A stretch of 64,000 nt of DNA from Hippopus hippopus (Eukaryota > Mollusca > Bivalvia > Cardiida > Cardiidae). Location: NCBI GenBank assembly GCA_946811185.2, contig OX328105.1:46872845-46936844 (forward strand), read 5' to 3'. Made by a program: the position numbers and the translations under genes. The notes under the pieces are model-generated. The model was not told the origin of the DNA. It was given only the letters and a program-made list of their open reading frames with translations, and made no database searches. This document shows positions 15,301-30,300 of this stretch, piece after piece; the stretch's first letter is position 1; each line of letters opens with the position of its first letter.

Positions 15301-18300
15301 ACGACAAAATAAAGGTGTTTGAAAAATTAAAATTTGGTTTGGGAAGAGTAGAAAACAATGTGGGAAAAGGAGAAAATGCTGGTTACCAGCATTTTCTCCT
15401 TTTACCACAGTGTTTTCCAAAGGCTTCTTTCTCAGGGGCGTCAAAAGTAGGGATTGTGTGGTAATGGGTTAAGCTAAACTAAAATAAAGAAAACCTCTAG
15501 GTTTAATTTTTTGCCTGGATCTTAGTAAACCATGCAATAGAACAGCACAAAACTTGAGGGTAAACTCAGTTATCTTTAAACCTGTATTATGCAACCGACC
15601 CATAATGTCTGTTAGGTTTATTTAGCCCCCCCTAAATGTTAACCTCTAAAGCTCTGGACCCAGCTTAAGTTGCAATTGCAGAAAGTGTATATCGAGATCA
15701 AACCACATGAAACATGCATTTAGATCTTTGATCTCCACTGTCTGGTAGGTTGTTACATATTCTGGCTACATAATTATTCTGACTTAAACAACATTAAAGT
15801 ATCAACATTTCTGCTGCTTTTCCTTATTTCATCCCTATGGTATTTTAAGTGTAAAGTTGCTTTTTCATGCGATGTAGATCTTTACTGTCTAATACTTGTG
15901 GGCAACATTCTGGTCAAACAGCCTTAACCCTTTACCAAACAAGCCCTGGTTTTAACAACCCTGGGGAAGAAGCCTCTTAAAAACATTGATGGAAAAGGAG
16001 AAAATGTTGGTAACCAGCACCTCCTTTTCCAACAAAGTTTTCTGTTCTATCAAGGACAAATTCCGCCATTTGAGCCACTTTTGATTTGTCATCTGCAAAT
16101 ATTTTCAATTAAGCCAAGTCTAAAATTTTGTCGTTTGGTAAAGGGTTAAAGTGCTGAATAAACCAAACAGGCATTTTCTATGTAGACTAAGGACCCCAAT
16201 GGATCTTCATTTCCATTGTTTGCAAGGCAGCTGTAGTTGTGAAAGGATTTTTTGTTTTCAGTTATGGAAACAAAATTCAGACTTTCAATGTTAATGTAAG
16301 TTCACATGTTTGAATGTGAACAGTGTAACAAAATGAGAATTTACTTGTTACAAACAATTTTTCTTTTAGAAACATTGTTTTTAAAGTGATCTGTGTTGAT
16401 CTGCTTCATCCAGCCGATTGTTATCTATTAATTCTAATCTATAAAGAATTCATTTACCTCTTTTATAATCAAAGACTGTGGACCTGTAGAGACTCCATTG
16501 AATGGAGATGTGGAACTAACAGATGGTACAGTCTATGGCAGCACAGGTTCTTTCTCCTGTCACACAGGATATTATTTGAATGGAACTAGTCATTATAACT
16601 GTACAGAGCCTGGAGTCTGGTTTCCAAGGACAACAGAGTGGCCTCGATGTTTATTATATGGTATGTGTTATCTTGTGTGATACAGCTTAATTATGTTTGT
16701 AAATGATTTTTACAGTAAATGTCTCCGTTGAGATTTCTTTTAACCTTCTGTGTTCATCTTTAGCTTGGCTGTTTTTGAAGAAAGCTTCAAGGTATTGGTG
16801 CGGTACCTTTGACATTTTATAATATCGCTGTCATTGCAGAAGATATTAACTTTAAAATCTGACTAGTTGTTAGCTATCAAAAGGGAAACCCGTACCAGTA
16901 TGGTGGGTAAGCATCAAAATATTTTTGACAGAGTAATGCCCCTTTTTCACTAGAATTTTCAATGAAAGTCAATCTATTTCTAAAAGCAACTTAAACTGGC
17001 CATTGGCACCTGCATGCGGTGCTCTTTTTATGTCACTCAGTAAACATTTTATTGATTCATTTAATTTTTCAAAGAGTTTTTGCACACAAATATTAAGTAA
17101 TGAAGTATGAGAAAATTGATGTATAATGAAAGAACGTATGGGAAAAAAAACATTAACTTACATTGCAATCACAGATTGTGGAAACCTCACATCACCTGTG
17201 AATGGAAAGGTCCAGTACTTAAATTCTTTTGGAAGTAAATATGGAGGTCAGGCCACATTTTCATGTAACAGGGGATACAAACTAAATGGAACAGCGATTA
17301 TACAGTGTACAAGTAATGGGACCTGGTCTGTCAGTGTTATACCTACCTGTCATATCAAAGGTAATTTTAACATTGACTTTTACCTGAAATTGTGTGTCTT
17401 AACTTTTAACCGTGCAACTTAATTTTAGACCAGTCCAAATTGAAAGTATTTGCAGATGATAAAATAAATAAACTGCGACTCAGAAATTGAAAATTGTTTT
17501 TAGAAGAGTAGAAAACGTTGTGTTACCGGCATTTTCTCCTTTTCCCATAATGTTTGCAAAAGCTGTCTTTCTCAGGGTTGTTAAAAGTTGAAATTATAAA
17601 CTGTTTATGGGACAATAGAGTTTTTTGACTTATCTACATTAAAAGCATATGTAAATGACAAGTCAAAAGGGGCTCAGATAATTAGATTTATCTTTGAAAG
17701 TGTAAAAAACATTGTTGGAAAGGGAGAAAATGCTGGTTAACATCGTTCTCTATGATTCCAACAATGTTATCAAGAGCCTTTTCCCTCAGGATTGTCAAAA
17801 CAAAGAACAGTTCAGGAAGAGTTAACACTCTACTATTTGACAAAATTTATCTTCAGTTATCTCTTTTGTGAAGTTTTAAACAGGTTTCAGTTTGTCTGAA
17901 AATACATGTAGCTTGTACCATAATGGGCTTCCAGGTTATTTCAGTAAAATAGCCTCTTATCTCTTTCAGCATCAAATAAAGGAACTTGACCTCTATTGAT
18001 ACACCGGGCTCAACACTAAAGTTTAGCATGTAAGATGTAAGACTATTACTTGGTTATTAATAGTTACCTGTTTTTCTAATCTTGAACACTTTTCGTTTTA
18101 GATTGTGGGAACCTAGATACTCCTTTGAATGGTAATGTGACATTAACCAATGGTACAGTGTATGGCAGCATAGCTACATTCATCTGTGATGCTGGATATA
18201 ATATGACTGGTGAATCAGAAGTCAACTGCACAGATATTGGACAATGGTCTGGTACCCCTCCTGTCTGTCAGCCTTACAGTAAGTAAAGGTGCAAAGTATA

Positions 18301-21300
18301 TTTGTCTATTGTAGGAACCAGAGCATAAAATTCTGATCATTCTGGTTTTAAAAAGTTCTGCTAAGGTTAAAATGTGGATCTCAGAATACTACTTCATTGT
18401 TTATCTCTGCATCTGTTAACTTTTTGCAAGACAACAAAATTGTAAATCCTTTCATGTGGAAAGCATGTGGAAAGCATTTGCAATATCAAAGTGTCGCAAA
18501 TGATGGGATGATGAGTTTATAAGGGCTTAACTGAGGGAATTTGTCTTTGAAAGGGTAGATAACAATGATGGAAATGGGTAAAGGAGCTGGAATCCAGTAT
18601 ATTTGTTTTCCTTAAAAACCTTCAATAGTCGTCTTTTTCAGTATTGCAAAAACATGGGATTATTTGGTAAACCTAAGAGCAGCACAAGGAAGGGTGATAA
18701 TATTGCAAGTCAAAATCTTGTCACTGAGACTACATAATGACAGAATATTAGCAGATTGTTCTTCAAAATCAGAAGTTAGATTAGAAGACAAGTTTGTGTT
18801 AATTTTTTCTGTTGGCAATTTTTTTTCCATCTCCAAGGCTGCGGTGTGCTTCGAGGTCTTGACCATGGTGGATTTAACCTGACATTTGGTACCCTGTTTC
18901 CCAGCATAGCTACATACCACTGTGACACAGGTTACATTTTGAGGGGCACCAAGACAAGAAATTGTACAGAGAGAGGACAGTGGGAACCTTTTACACCACC
19001 AGGGTGTTTCATCATTGGTAAAACTCAACAACTTATTCATCTGACTGAAATGTTCAACTTAGCGCTTTACCACACAAATTTTAGACTTGTCCGAACCAAG
19101 AGCATAAATTATGTAGACACCAAATTAATTGTGGTTAAAATTGTGGAAGTTGTCTTTGATAGAATAGCAAACATGGTGGTTAAAGGAGGTTACCAGGGTT
19201 TTCTCCTTTTCCCACATTGTTTTCAGAAGTCTTCTATCTCAAGATTGTTAAAAGTGGGGACTGTGTGGTAAAGGTTTTAATGACAGTGTGGATAAAAATC
19301 AGACAACATTATTATTAGAATTCTGACCTTAAAAAGCAATAGTTTCTTTATCCACAACTTTTTTAAAAGCTGTCTACCTGAAAATAAGAGCTTATTTTTG
19401 AGCTGTGCTCTGGCAAATTGTATTTAACCTTTAATCAAACAGTTCAGAGTTTCAATGACCCTGACGGAGAAAACTTTTGGAAAACATTGTTGGAAAAGGA
19501 GAAAATGCTGGTAATCAGAACATTTTCCTTTTCCCATGACATTTTCTGCCTTACTTAAGACAAGTCACATCATTTGTGTCAAATTTATATTGTCGCATGC
19601 AAATACTTTCGATTTGGACCAGTCAAAAATTTTGTTGTGTGGTAAAGAGTTAATGCATCTCCTTATCCCAAGCAAGACATCAAATTATTATGGATCCATA
19701 AAATCCGTTTTGTCTAACCAACCAACTAAATCATGAAGTAGAATGGTCCCTTGACATGCAGAAAAATTACAGATAACGAAAGATTTAGACTCTTGTCAGC
19801 ATAGGCAGACTGTGCAGACTGACTGGGGTCAATACTTTTTGCAGATGCTTAAAAGCCCTTCTTTCACAGAGCATGGCTCATTTGTATGGTAGCAGATCAC
19901 TGCAATCCTTGTATTACAGATTGTGGCTCATTGGCCAACCCAGAGAATGGGAATGTTGACCTAAGTAATGGTACCACATATGGACAGATAGTTGTGTTTA
20001 CCTGTAGTATAGGCTATGATGTATTTGGATCTAGCAGACTTGAATGTCAAGAGGATGGCCAGTGGAGTGCTCCTTCACCTTCATGTCAGGTCACAGGTCA
20101 GACTTTGTGGTGATTCTTGTGTTTGTGAAATGTACTTCCTATATTTGATGAACTGACTGGTTGTTGTAAAAAATATTATCAACATGATTTTTTTTTGCTG
20201 TAAAAAATATTTTCAGTTAAAGACAAATCAATCCATTTAAGCCATATCTAACGCTTTACCAAATTATTTCATTTTTTGACCATTACTTAAGGAAACCATG
20301 CTTTTGAAGACAATTTGGGAAAAGGAGAAAATGCTAGTAACCAGCATTTTCTCTTTTGCTCACAATGTTTTCAATGCTGTCAAAAATAGATCATATCATT
20401 TGAGTCATATTTAATTTGTCACCTGCAAATGCATAAATTTGTACAAGTCTAAAGTTTTATCATTTTGTAAAAAGTTACCTTTTCGTCGTCAAATGCTCTG
20501 GATAAGTCTAAAGTTTTTTCATTTTGTAAAAATTTCGAATGAAAGGTAAGAGTTAAAAGAAAAGTAAATAAAATAGACATTTTCAGGCAGCAGCAAAGTT
20601 GAATGGCTTTAATTCCTGACTAGAATATTGCACATTATTGAACCTTGTGGCCCAAAAATCAGACTGCAGGGTAACCGTGGTCTTATCTAGGTTTCATTCT
20701 AAATTCCTAGACTAGCTGTCTGATTAACTGAAACATTCTGTCATAGCCAGTCAAAGGGCTGCTCTTGCAAATCAAATACCAAACTTACTGAATTTAAAAT
20801 GATTGGTGAATACAGCCCCTGAAAGGGTATTTGTCATGTTGTACACTTAACTCTTTACCAAACAACAAAATTTTGGACTGGACAAAATTCAAAGCATTTG
20901 CAGACAACAAATTATATGTTGCTAAAATGATGATTTCTCTGTCTGTAGGATAGAAAACATTGTGGGACAAGGAGAAAATGCTGGTGAACAGCATTTTCAT
21001 TTTTTGACAATGTTTTCATAAGCTTTCTTCTTTAGGGTTGTTAAAAGTGGGATTGTGTGGTAAAACAGACCTTAAAGGTAGCCCTTGTCCAGAATGCCTG
21101 AACAAAGCAGACAGTGTAGATAAAAGGTCAGACAGCATATTTTGTTCAGTCCGACTCCTGATCTACACTGGCTACAAAGTTGACTTAAGTACTGGAGGGT
21201 TGATCATCATGCATCTATGATTTATTTAGATTGTGGAAGCCTGGACAACCCAGCCAATGGTACAGTGAGGGTGTCAAACACAACATTTGGACATATAGCT

Positions 21301-24300
21301 GAGTACTCCTGTAGAACAGGGTTCCAAATATCAACTGTGACCAATAGAGTGTGTCAACCTGATGGGAACTGGACAATTCCTGTACCAACTTGTGCTATCA
21401 AAGGTATACAGAATTGTTGGCTTTCAAAGTTATCATACATGTATGAGTGCAAGTTTTATATCCCCAAACAGGTGACATTTGATAAAAAGCGGGAAAAGGA
21501 GTAAGTGCTCCCCAAATTTTTTTATTTCCATAATTTAGTGAAAGCTATGTTTCTGCCCATGGTTTTCCTTTGTAACTTGCACCAGATCTAATCACTGGTT
21601 TTACCGTTTTAATGAGATCAGGTGTACTGATCAATCATCAGAATTACAGAACATATTTGATTTTCTTGTTTTTGTTACGCCTGTTTTGGATACATGTAAA
21701 TTTATTCCCTTTTTTAATACTAAAAACAGACTATTTTTTATTGGTGTATTTGTTACTTTAACAGGTCTTTTTATGAAAAATAATTTTGAATCATATGTAT
21801 GAGTACTCATAAAATTGGCTAAACTTGATCTGAAAGAAACAAAGTACATGTATATCTATTTAACTCTTAAGAAGATAAAGTTTTAGACTTGGCTGAATTC
21901 AAATTGTTTGCAGAAGAAAAATTAAATGTGGCTCAAATGACTGGATTAGTCTCTGAAAGGATGAAAAATATTGGGCCAAAAGGAGAAAATGCTGGTTACC
22001 AGCATTTTCTCCTTTTCCCACAATGTTTCCATAAGGCATCTTCCTCAGGGCCGTTAAAGTCGGGATTGGTTGGTAAAGGGCCAATATTGCCATTAATGCA
22101 TATTTTGTTCTTGTCTGAATTCAAATTGTTTGCAGAAGAAAAATTAAATGTGGCTCAAATGACTGGATTAGTCTCTGAAAGGATGAAAAATATTGGGCCA
22201 AAAGGAGAAAATGCTGGTTACCAGCATTTTCTCCTTTTCCCACAATGTTTCCATAAGGCATCTTCCTCAGGGCCGTTAAAGTCGGGATTGGTTGGTAAAG
22301 GGCCAATATTGTCATTAATGCATATTTTGTTCTAGATTGTGGAGAACTTCAGGATCCTGGCTTTGGATCAATAACCCTGACAACAGGTACCACCTATGGT
22401 TCAGTGGCCACCTATGTATGTGATGTTGGTTACTTTAGAGTGGGTGATGAAAAACGTACTTGTACTTCTGGAGGTGCTTGGGATGGGCAGCCTCCATTTT
22501 GTAGAATCTATGGTAATGATGCTATATATTGTGAAAAAAAATTGCCTTTATAGTTTTTGACTTTTAGAATTCAAATTTAAGTATTTAACAATACATGTTG
22601 TTTATAGGGAGATTGCCTAATACAGTAGACTGTATTTTTTTTCTCTTTTTCAAGTTTCATATTATTTCATAATGGTATACTTATTATACTTTTCTCAAGT
22701 GCTGTTTTCTGTGCAGTGTGAAAAGCCTAGTTGCATGATTGGCTGGTTTATTTCTTTATCTTCTACATAGATAATGTAATTTTGTACAAGGATGTTAACA
22801 TTGCTTTAATTCTTAAAGAGGCCCCTATACTCATTTTCAGCCAGTTTTAACTCATTTTGTCTTTGTTTTATTAAACTACAGTCATTCTTATATCTTCATT
22901 TCAAATATTGCGCCTGACGGTTGCAAGGTTGCTTAGATTACGGTCGATAGAAAATGCATTTCGCTGAGTTGCGGCCTTCCATGTAAACAGACTTGTCGTT
23001 TCCGGTTTTTGAATCGAAGATTTTCGATATATCCATTATACACTCGGGTAGATTCGTATGATGATCATGCATTCTGTCACGTGACTATATTTGACCTTCG
23101 CCCTTCATCTAACGAGGTAAACAAAGGAAAATAGAGGCTTCTCTTGCAGCCTCGATTTTCAGACGGAGGTCACGGGGTCCAGGGTTCGATCCCTGGCTAC
23201 CACTTCTGGCTCGGCCAATTTCTTTCAGAGGATTGATGATAGTCAATGCGACAGGATTCATTCCTCTCCCACCGCTGACTATTGTTTCGACGATGATTAT
23301 GTGGGAAAGCAGCCAGTGGCTTGGAAAGAAAATTGTGCGGAGTACTGGTAAAAGAGACTCCAGGAAAGCATGGATAGGTGCACTGGCCGCCGCAATATAA
23401 CTGAAATAATGTTGAAAACGGCGTTAAACACCATACAATCAACCATACAATCAATTCAGACGGAGGTCACGGCCTACATGCAAATTACACCGTATCGGAC
23501 TCTAGGCCGAAACCAACGATAAATTTCCATGGCGCACCGCCATTGTTTACAGCTTTGATCGTCAGCCAGTTTTCTTCTAACCAATGTTCGGTTTCTAATA
23601 CAAATTTCCATGTTTCTTTTTTTCAATTACACTATATATGTCAGTAATTTATCAATGTTTACACAAAGGACTGATTTCTGTACCATTCTAAATTGTTTGA
23701 AATTTAACAGCGTTTTTGCTCACCGGCTGTAGACGGGCATCTTTAAGCTGTTGACAAATTTAAGACTTTACTATAATGAAACCATTTGGACAAGGAATTA
23801 AATGTGTCTAAAATGATGATATCTGTCTTTGAAAGGGTAAAAAATGATTTAGGGAAAAGTGTACAATCCTGGTTGCCATTTACAGTATTGGTCTCAAAAC
23901 CTTCCTCTTTGTAGTTAAATAAAGGGGTTATTTTGTAAGGGTTGCATTCACAAAGAGAGTTTGTCTTGAGATTCAAGTCTTTGTTTGGCCATGACAAAAT
24001 TCACAGACTTTGGAAGTAAATTGCATCTGTCTATTTAGCTCATGATTTATGAGATAATATTACAAATATTTATTTGCCTGTGTCAGGAAAACAACAGCAT
24101 TTCCTCCTTTGCCATAATTTTTCCTACCCTTTCAAAGATAAATCCAATCCTTTGAAGCATACCTTTGTTGTCATCAAATGCCTTCTGTTTAGAAATATCT
24201 AGAATTGTGTCGTCTGGTAAAGAGAATAGTAGCTAAAATCACAATGATGCAACTTAAGGCAAGAAACATTACACACTGAAAAGGCAGTTGATGGTAACAA

Positions 24301-27300
24301 TACTTTGAAATCCAGATTGTGGAGGGTTTCCTGTGGTAGAGAATAGCAATTTGCTTGGTGGTACATCAACAACCTATGGAACAGTATTGACTTATGTATG
24401 TCATCTGGGCTTTAACATGAGGGGAAACGGCAATGTCACTTGTACACCCAGTGGATGGGAACAAGCCCCAGTATGTATTATCATAGGTAAGGTGTACTAA
24501 TATTGACTTGACTATTATGTAGTATATGTCATCAGGGTATCAACATGATAGAAAATAGCATTGTTACTTGTGTTCTCAGCAGATATGAACCGGCTTAAGT
24601 CTCTCCTAAAAGATGAAATTTTAACCTTGTCCAAATTGACAGTATTTGCAGACAACAAATTAAATGTAACTCAAAACATGAAGTTGTCTTTCATGAAGTA
24701 GAAAACAGTGTGGGAAAAGTGGGTAATGTTACTAGCATTTTTCCCATGTTTTCAAAAGATTTCCTTGTCAGAGTTTTTTTTTTTTTTTTTTTAAATTCGG
24801 GATTGTGAGTAATAGGGTTAAGTGTGTGTAATTTTATTGGTAAGTAATGTTTTCAATCTGGACCAGTCTAAGATTTTTTCTTTCGATAAAGAGGTAATTG
24901 AGAGACTGCTCAAGTGAGCTTGTTGAGCCAATTATTTTCTTCATTTTTCTTACATGTATATTTCCAAATGAATGCTATAGCTGTTTTCAGTTTATAAGTG
25001 AAATATTCATTAGATTGTGGACCATTGCTGGATCCTAGCAACGGATATGTGATAGTTCAGGGAGGCACTACATACAGACAAACAGCTACATACTACTGTA
25101 ACACAGGATATATCCTGGAGGGGTTAAAGCTGCGATCTTGTACAGCAACAGGAATGTGGAGTTCATCAGTGCCGACTTGTAGAATTGCAGGTATTGTGAA
25201 AGTTCTACTTAACTCATGTCTGTCTGAAAGCAGACTTTAAGACATCCTTTACCAAACAACAAAATTTTGGAACAATTGAAATTGTAAGTATTTGGAGACC
25301 ACAAATACAGGGTGTCTGGAAAGTAAGGTAACACTTTGGTACATTTTTAATATGGCTTTCAATTTCAGGTGAAGAAATAAAAAATATATATACATGTAAA
25401 TAAAACATATAATTTTTTTGTGTGATAATTTCATTCAATATTCATTACATTTTGCTTTTTTACACAGATTTCAAAGCAGAATGATGTACCTTTTTGTCAT
25501 TTTGTCATTTCAGTCATTAATGAGGTTTTCAATGTGATGGCCTTTTTATGCTCTTTCCATGCCGAACATGCACAATGAAATTGTCAATCATTTTAGCACA
25601 CATTCCAATGTAAATCTTCTTAATTTAATGTTTAATGTTCTTTAACAACATGTCTGTGCTGTCTGGCTTTGGACTGTAGACCTTTGACTTCAGATAACAC
25701 CAAAGGAAAATGTCGCATGGGTTGAGATTGGGACTGTGTGCAGGCCATGATATTCCACAATCTTTTACCTCTGGATATTGTCTCGATATTACCTTATCAC
25801 CAAAGGTATTCTATAAAAAGTCCAATACAGTATTAAATGTGTGTGCCATAGCACCATCCTGCATGAATCACATGTTTTGCAATGTAGGTTACAACTTCTC
25901 AAGCATGGGAACAAACTTGTTTTTCAAAAGCAATAGGTAGCGCTGGGAATTAATGGTGTCCTTAAAGACATATGGCCCAATAACAACGTGACATGACATT
26001 GCACACCATACAGTCAGTTTTTCACTGTGCAGCAGTCTTGCTGTGAAGCAGTGTGGTTGTTTATATGCCCAAAACTGCATATTTTGTTTACAAACATGTC
26101 CAGACAATAGGAAGTGAGATTCATCACTAAACCAACATTTTCAAATGCATCCGCATAAGTGTCCGCTATATCATCGGCCCACCGACAAACATCTAGCCTC
26201 TGTACCTGATCAGTGACAGTTAAACTCTGCATGATATGTATCTTATATGGAAACAATTTAAGATCTTTACTTACTATATCATGAACAGCAGTTTTTGGAA
26301 GGTCTGTCTCTGAGGAAGATCTCCTGATTGACTTTTCAGGGCTGTTCAACAGCAAATTTTCAATAGCACTGATGTTTTCCTCACTTCGGCTTATCTTAGG
26401 TCGACCAGATTTTGGTGCATTTTCTATCAATCCACACTCCACAAACTTTTTCAAGAGCTTGTAATTATATTTTCTACTCACATTTACATTCTTAAAATTA
26501 GTTTTGAACTTCCTTTGTTGGTATGTAACACTTGAGAGTTGAGACAAAAAATCTACATGTTGGAATTTGTTCTTGCCAACTTTGGAAAGTGAGCTGCTGC
26601 TAGGCTGCTTTCGATCTATGCTTTTGGCAAATACATGCACACATAATGTGTCATTTTCAATATGATATAACTTTTTTTATTTATTCATTGCATACTGAAT
26701 CTTTATTTTCTACTTATTTATAGACTGTGGTCAATTAGATTCAATACAAAATGGTAGAGTGATCGTTGAAGCAGGAACCAGCTATGGATCAGCTGCTAGC
26801 TATATATGTAACACAGGGTACCAACTCATTGGCTCTTCCACTAGATTTTGTGGGGTCAGTGAGCAATGGAGTGGGCAAGTCCCATCTTGTAGGATCAGAG
26901 GTAAGAACTGGTTACTAGTATTTTCTCTTTTCCCACAATATTTTCAAAAGCCTCTTTCTTCAGGATCGTTAAAACATGAGACTGTTTGGCAAAGCTGACT
27001 TTGTCAAGTGTTTTGAACTTTCTTAAGTTAGCTAGCTTGCATCATGTTTCACAGAAACTTTAAATGGAAATTTAAAAGAGACATGTCAGCATTTGAACAA
27101 AGATCCTAACAAATATGAAATTATAGATGGTATTCACATGACACTTTGATACTATAGGATACTGTCATGTCTGCTCAGGGTCAGATCCTGAGAGAAATAA
27201 ATTGTTGAGTGTGTGGCAAAAGATATCCCTTAACTCATTACCACACAACAAAAATAAAGACTCTAAACTGAAAGCCTTTGCAGGCAGTAATTCAAATGTT

Positions 27301-30300
27301 ACTCAAATGATGGAACTTGTCTTCGATAGGGATGGAAACATTGTAGGAAAAGGAGAAAATGCTGGTTACCAGCATTTTCTCGTTTTCCCACTATTTCTTA
27401 ACTCTTTACTACACAATCCCGAGTTTTAACGACCCTGAAGAAAAAGCCTTTTGAAAACATTGTGGGAAAAGGAGAAAATGCTGGTAACCAGCATTTTCTC
27501 CTTTTTCCACAATGTTTTCTACACTTCCCCAAACAAATTTCATTTTTTGAGCCATGTTTATTTTGTCGTCTGCAAATGCTTTGAATTTGGACCAGTCTTA
27601 AATTTTGTTGTTTGGTAAAGAGTTTTGTAGATATCACTGTATCAACTTTATTTCTTTCATTCTAACTTTTTCAGTCTCCAAATCCAGGCAAATTAGCTTA
27701 TCAACCTTTACCTCACAATCACAAGTTTCAATGATCATGGGGAAGAAGTCTTTTTAACTCTTTACCAAACAACAAAATTTAAGACTTCTTCCCCATGATC
27801 ATTTGAACTTGTGATTGTGAGGTAAAGGTTGATAAGCTAATTTGCCTGGATTTGGAGACTGAAAAAGTTAGAATGAAAGAAATAAAGTTGATACAGTGAT
27901 ATCATGCCTAAACTTTTGTAGATTGTGGAAACTTGACAGCTCTGAAATTTGGAAATGTTACCCAGTTGAATGGAACAACATATGGTAATGAGGCTATCTT
28001 TGCATGCAGAAGTTTTTACAGCCTGAGTGGACCATCAACTGTTGTGTGTAGATCTAATGGTTCATGGAGTGATACCCCACCCACTTGTATTTTACAAGGT
28101 AAGTACATATTAATTTAATTTTTGTAGAAGAAAATGAAAACGATACAAAGTAAATTTGAACCATGCTCTTGCAAACGAGGGTTTAATGCATCTCTATGAT
28201 GCATTATACCAAGCAAGTCATCATATAATTGTGGATCCATGAAATCTTTTTTGTCTAACAACAGGATGAATTCTTCGATAGGATGGTCCTTTGACACGTG
28301 GGAAATTGACTAGTAGTTTTGGCACAGGTCAGTCTGCACAGACTGTGCAGGCTGACCTAGGTCAATATTTGTTGCAGCTGCATTCAACCCCCTTTTCACA
28401 GAGCATGAGTCATTTAGATCTTGCAGTTTTTCAAACATCAATGCCACTTCAAGGAGGCATTCAGTAGGGCCTCAAAAATTCCTTAACCCTTCACCAGATT
28501 AAACATTGTTTCTATGACCCTGAAGAAGAAAGTTTTTGAAAACATATAGATGGAACAGGAGAAAATGCTGGTTTTTCACTTTCCCAAGGTATTTCTACTA
28601 TATTAGAAACTAATCCAGTCATATGAGCCACATTTCATTTGTCATCTACAGATGAGCTCTGCTTTGTAAAAATGGGGTCTGATGCATTTGCAAAAAAGTA
28701 TCGTAGAAAAAGGAGAAAATGCTGGTGTCCAGGAATTTTTCTTTTTTCCACAGAGTTTTCTACCCTCTCAAAATCCAGTCCCATCATTTGAGACACATAT
28801 AAATTTGATGCCTTCAAAGGCTGCAAGTTTTGACGAGTATGAAATTATGTTGTCTTGTAAAGAGTTAAGGGTGTCTTTACCAAAGTCTTGTTACATCATG
28901 TTAACTCTTCACCAGGCAACAGAATTTTAGACTTGTCCAAATTGAAAGCATTTGCAGAGAATAAATTTAATGAGGCTAATGATTTAATGGGATTTATGTC
29001 TGAAAGGGAAAAAAATAATGTGGGGAAAGGAGAAAATGCTGATTATCAGCATTTTCTCCTTTTTCCACAATCTTTTTAACTCTTTACCCAATGACAAAAA
29101 ATTAGACTGGTCTAAATTCAAAGCATGTGCAGAGGACAATTTAAGTGTGGCTCAAATGGTAAGATATGTCACAATCTTTTTAACTCTTTACCAAACGACA
29201 AAAATTTAGACTGGTCTAAATTCAAAGCATGTGAAGAGGACAATTTAAGTGTGGCTCAAATGGTGAGATATGTCTTTGAAAGGGTCGTTAAAACTGGAGT
29301 TTGTGTGGTAAAGAGTTAAAGCATTATTTCTCTAAATTGTTATAACTTGGACTTATTGGATAAAGAGCTAATTGTAGTAAATTTCCTCATCAAATTATGC
29401 TGCTTCCGTTGTTACAACGTGAATTGTAACTTTTTTTTCTTCATGCCAGAGAACATTCAGGATGTAGATGTCCAGTTGTCATTTAACATTAATGTAACTG
29501 AGGCGGACTTGTTAGATGGTACAGTCTATGAGACATACAGGGAAGAAACAAGACAAGGGGTTTGTGACTTTGAGCCTAACCCTGTCCACACAATCCCGAT
29601 TTTTGCCAATCCTGAGAAGTAAGGCTTTTGAAAACATTGGGGGAACAGGAGAAAATGCTGGTAACCAGCAATTTCTCCTTTCCCCACAATGTTTTCTAAC
29701 ATTCCCAAAACAAGTTTCAGTTTCTGAGTCATAATAATTTTTTCATCTGCAAAATTCAATGTTTTCGGTTTGCACAAGCCTCACATTTTTTTGTTTGGTA
29801 CAGAGTTAACCCTTTTCCAGACGACAAAATTTTAGCCTTGTCCAAATTGAAAGTACTTGCAGACGACAATTTCGGTGTTGCACAAAAGGTGAAAATTTTC
29901 TTTTACAGGGTAGAAAACATTGTGGGAAAAGGAGAAAATGCTGGTTACCAGCATTTTCTCTTTCTCTCACAATGTTTTCAAAAGTCTTCTTTCCCAGGGT
30001 TGTTAAAAGGTGGCATTGTGCAGTAAAGAGTTAAGAGATGTGTGGTCATGGCTATATTGTTGGATAGGCTCGCAACCAATTTTCAAAGCAAGCTCATCTT
30101 TAATATATCAGTTGGAGACAGCTTTTGGAAACATTTTTTGAAAAGGAGCAAAGGTTTAATTTAACCTTTCCAAACTATTCTTCATATTTTTAGAAAAGGC
30201 TGTTTCCTTTCCATCAAGTACATCCTTTTAGGCTTGGTATACATGTATAATTTTTACCACAGAAAAGAAAATGCAGTAATTGCTTTTACTTACCATATAC

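Noticed and set aside
26014..26640. An intact 208-codon gene on the minus strand
   Set aside because: It is only the N-terminal part of a transposase whose catalytic part is in other frames with stops.
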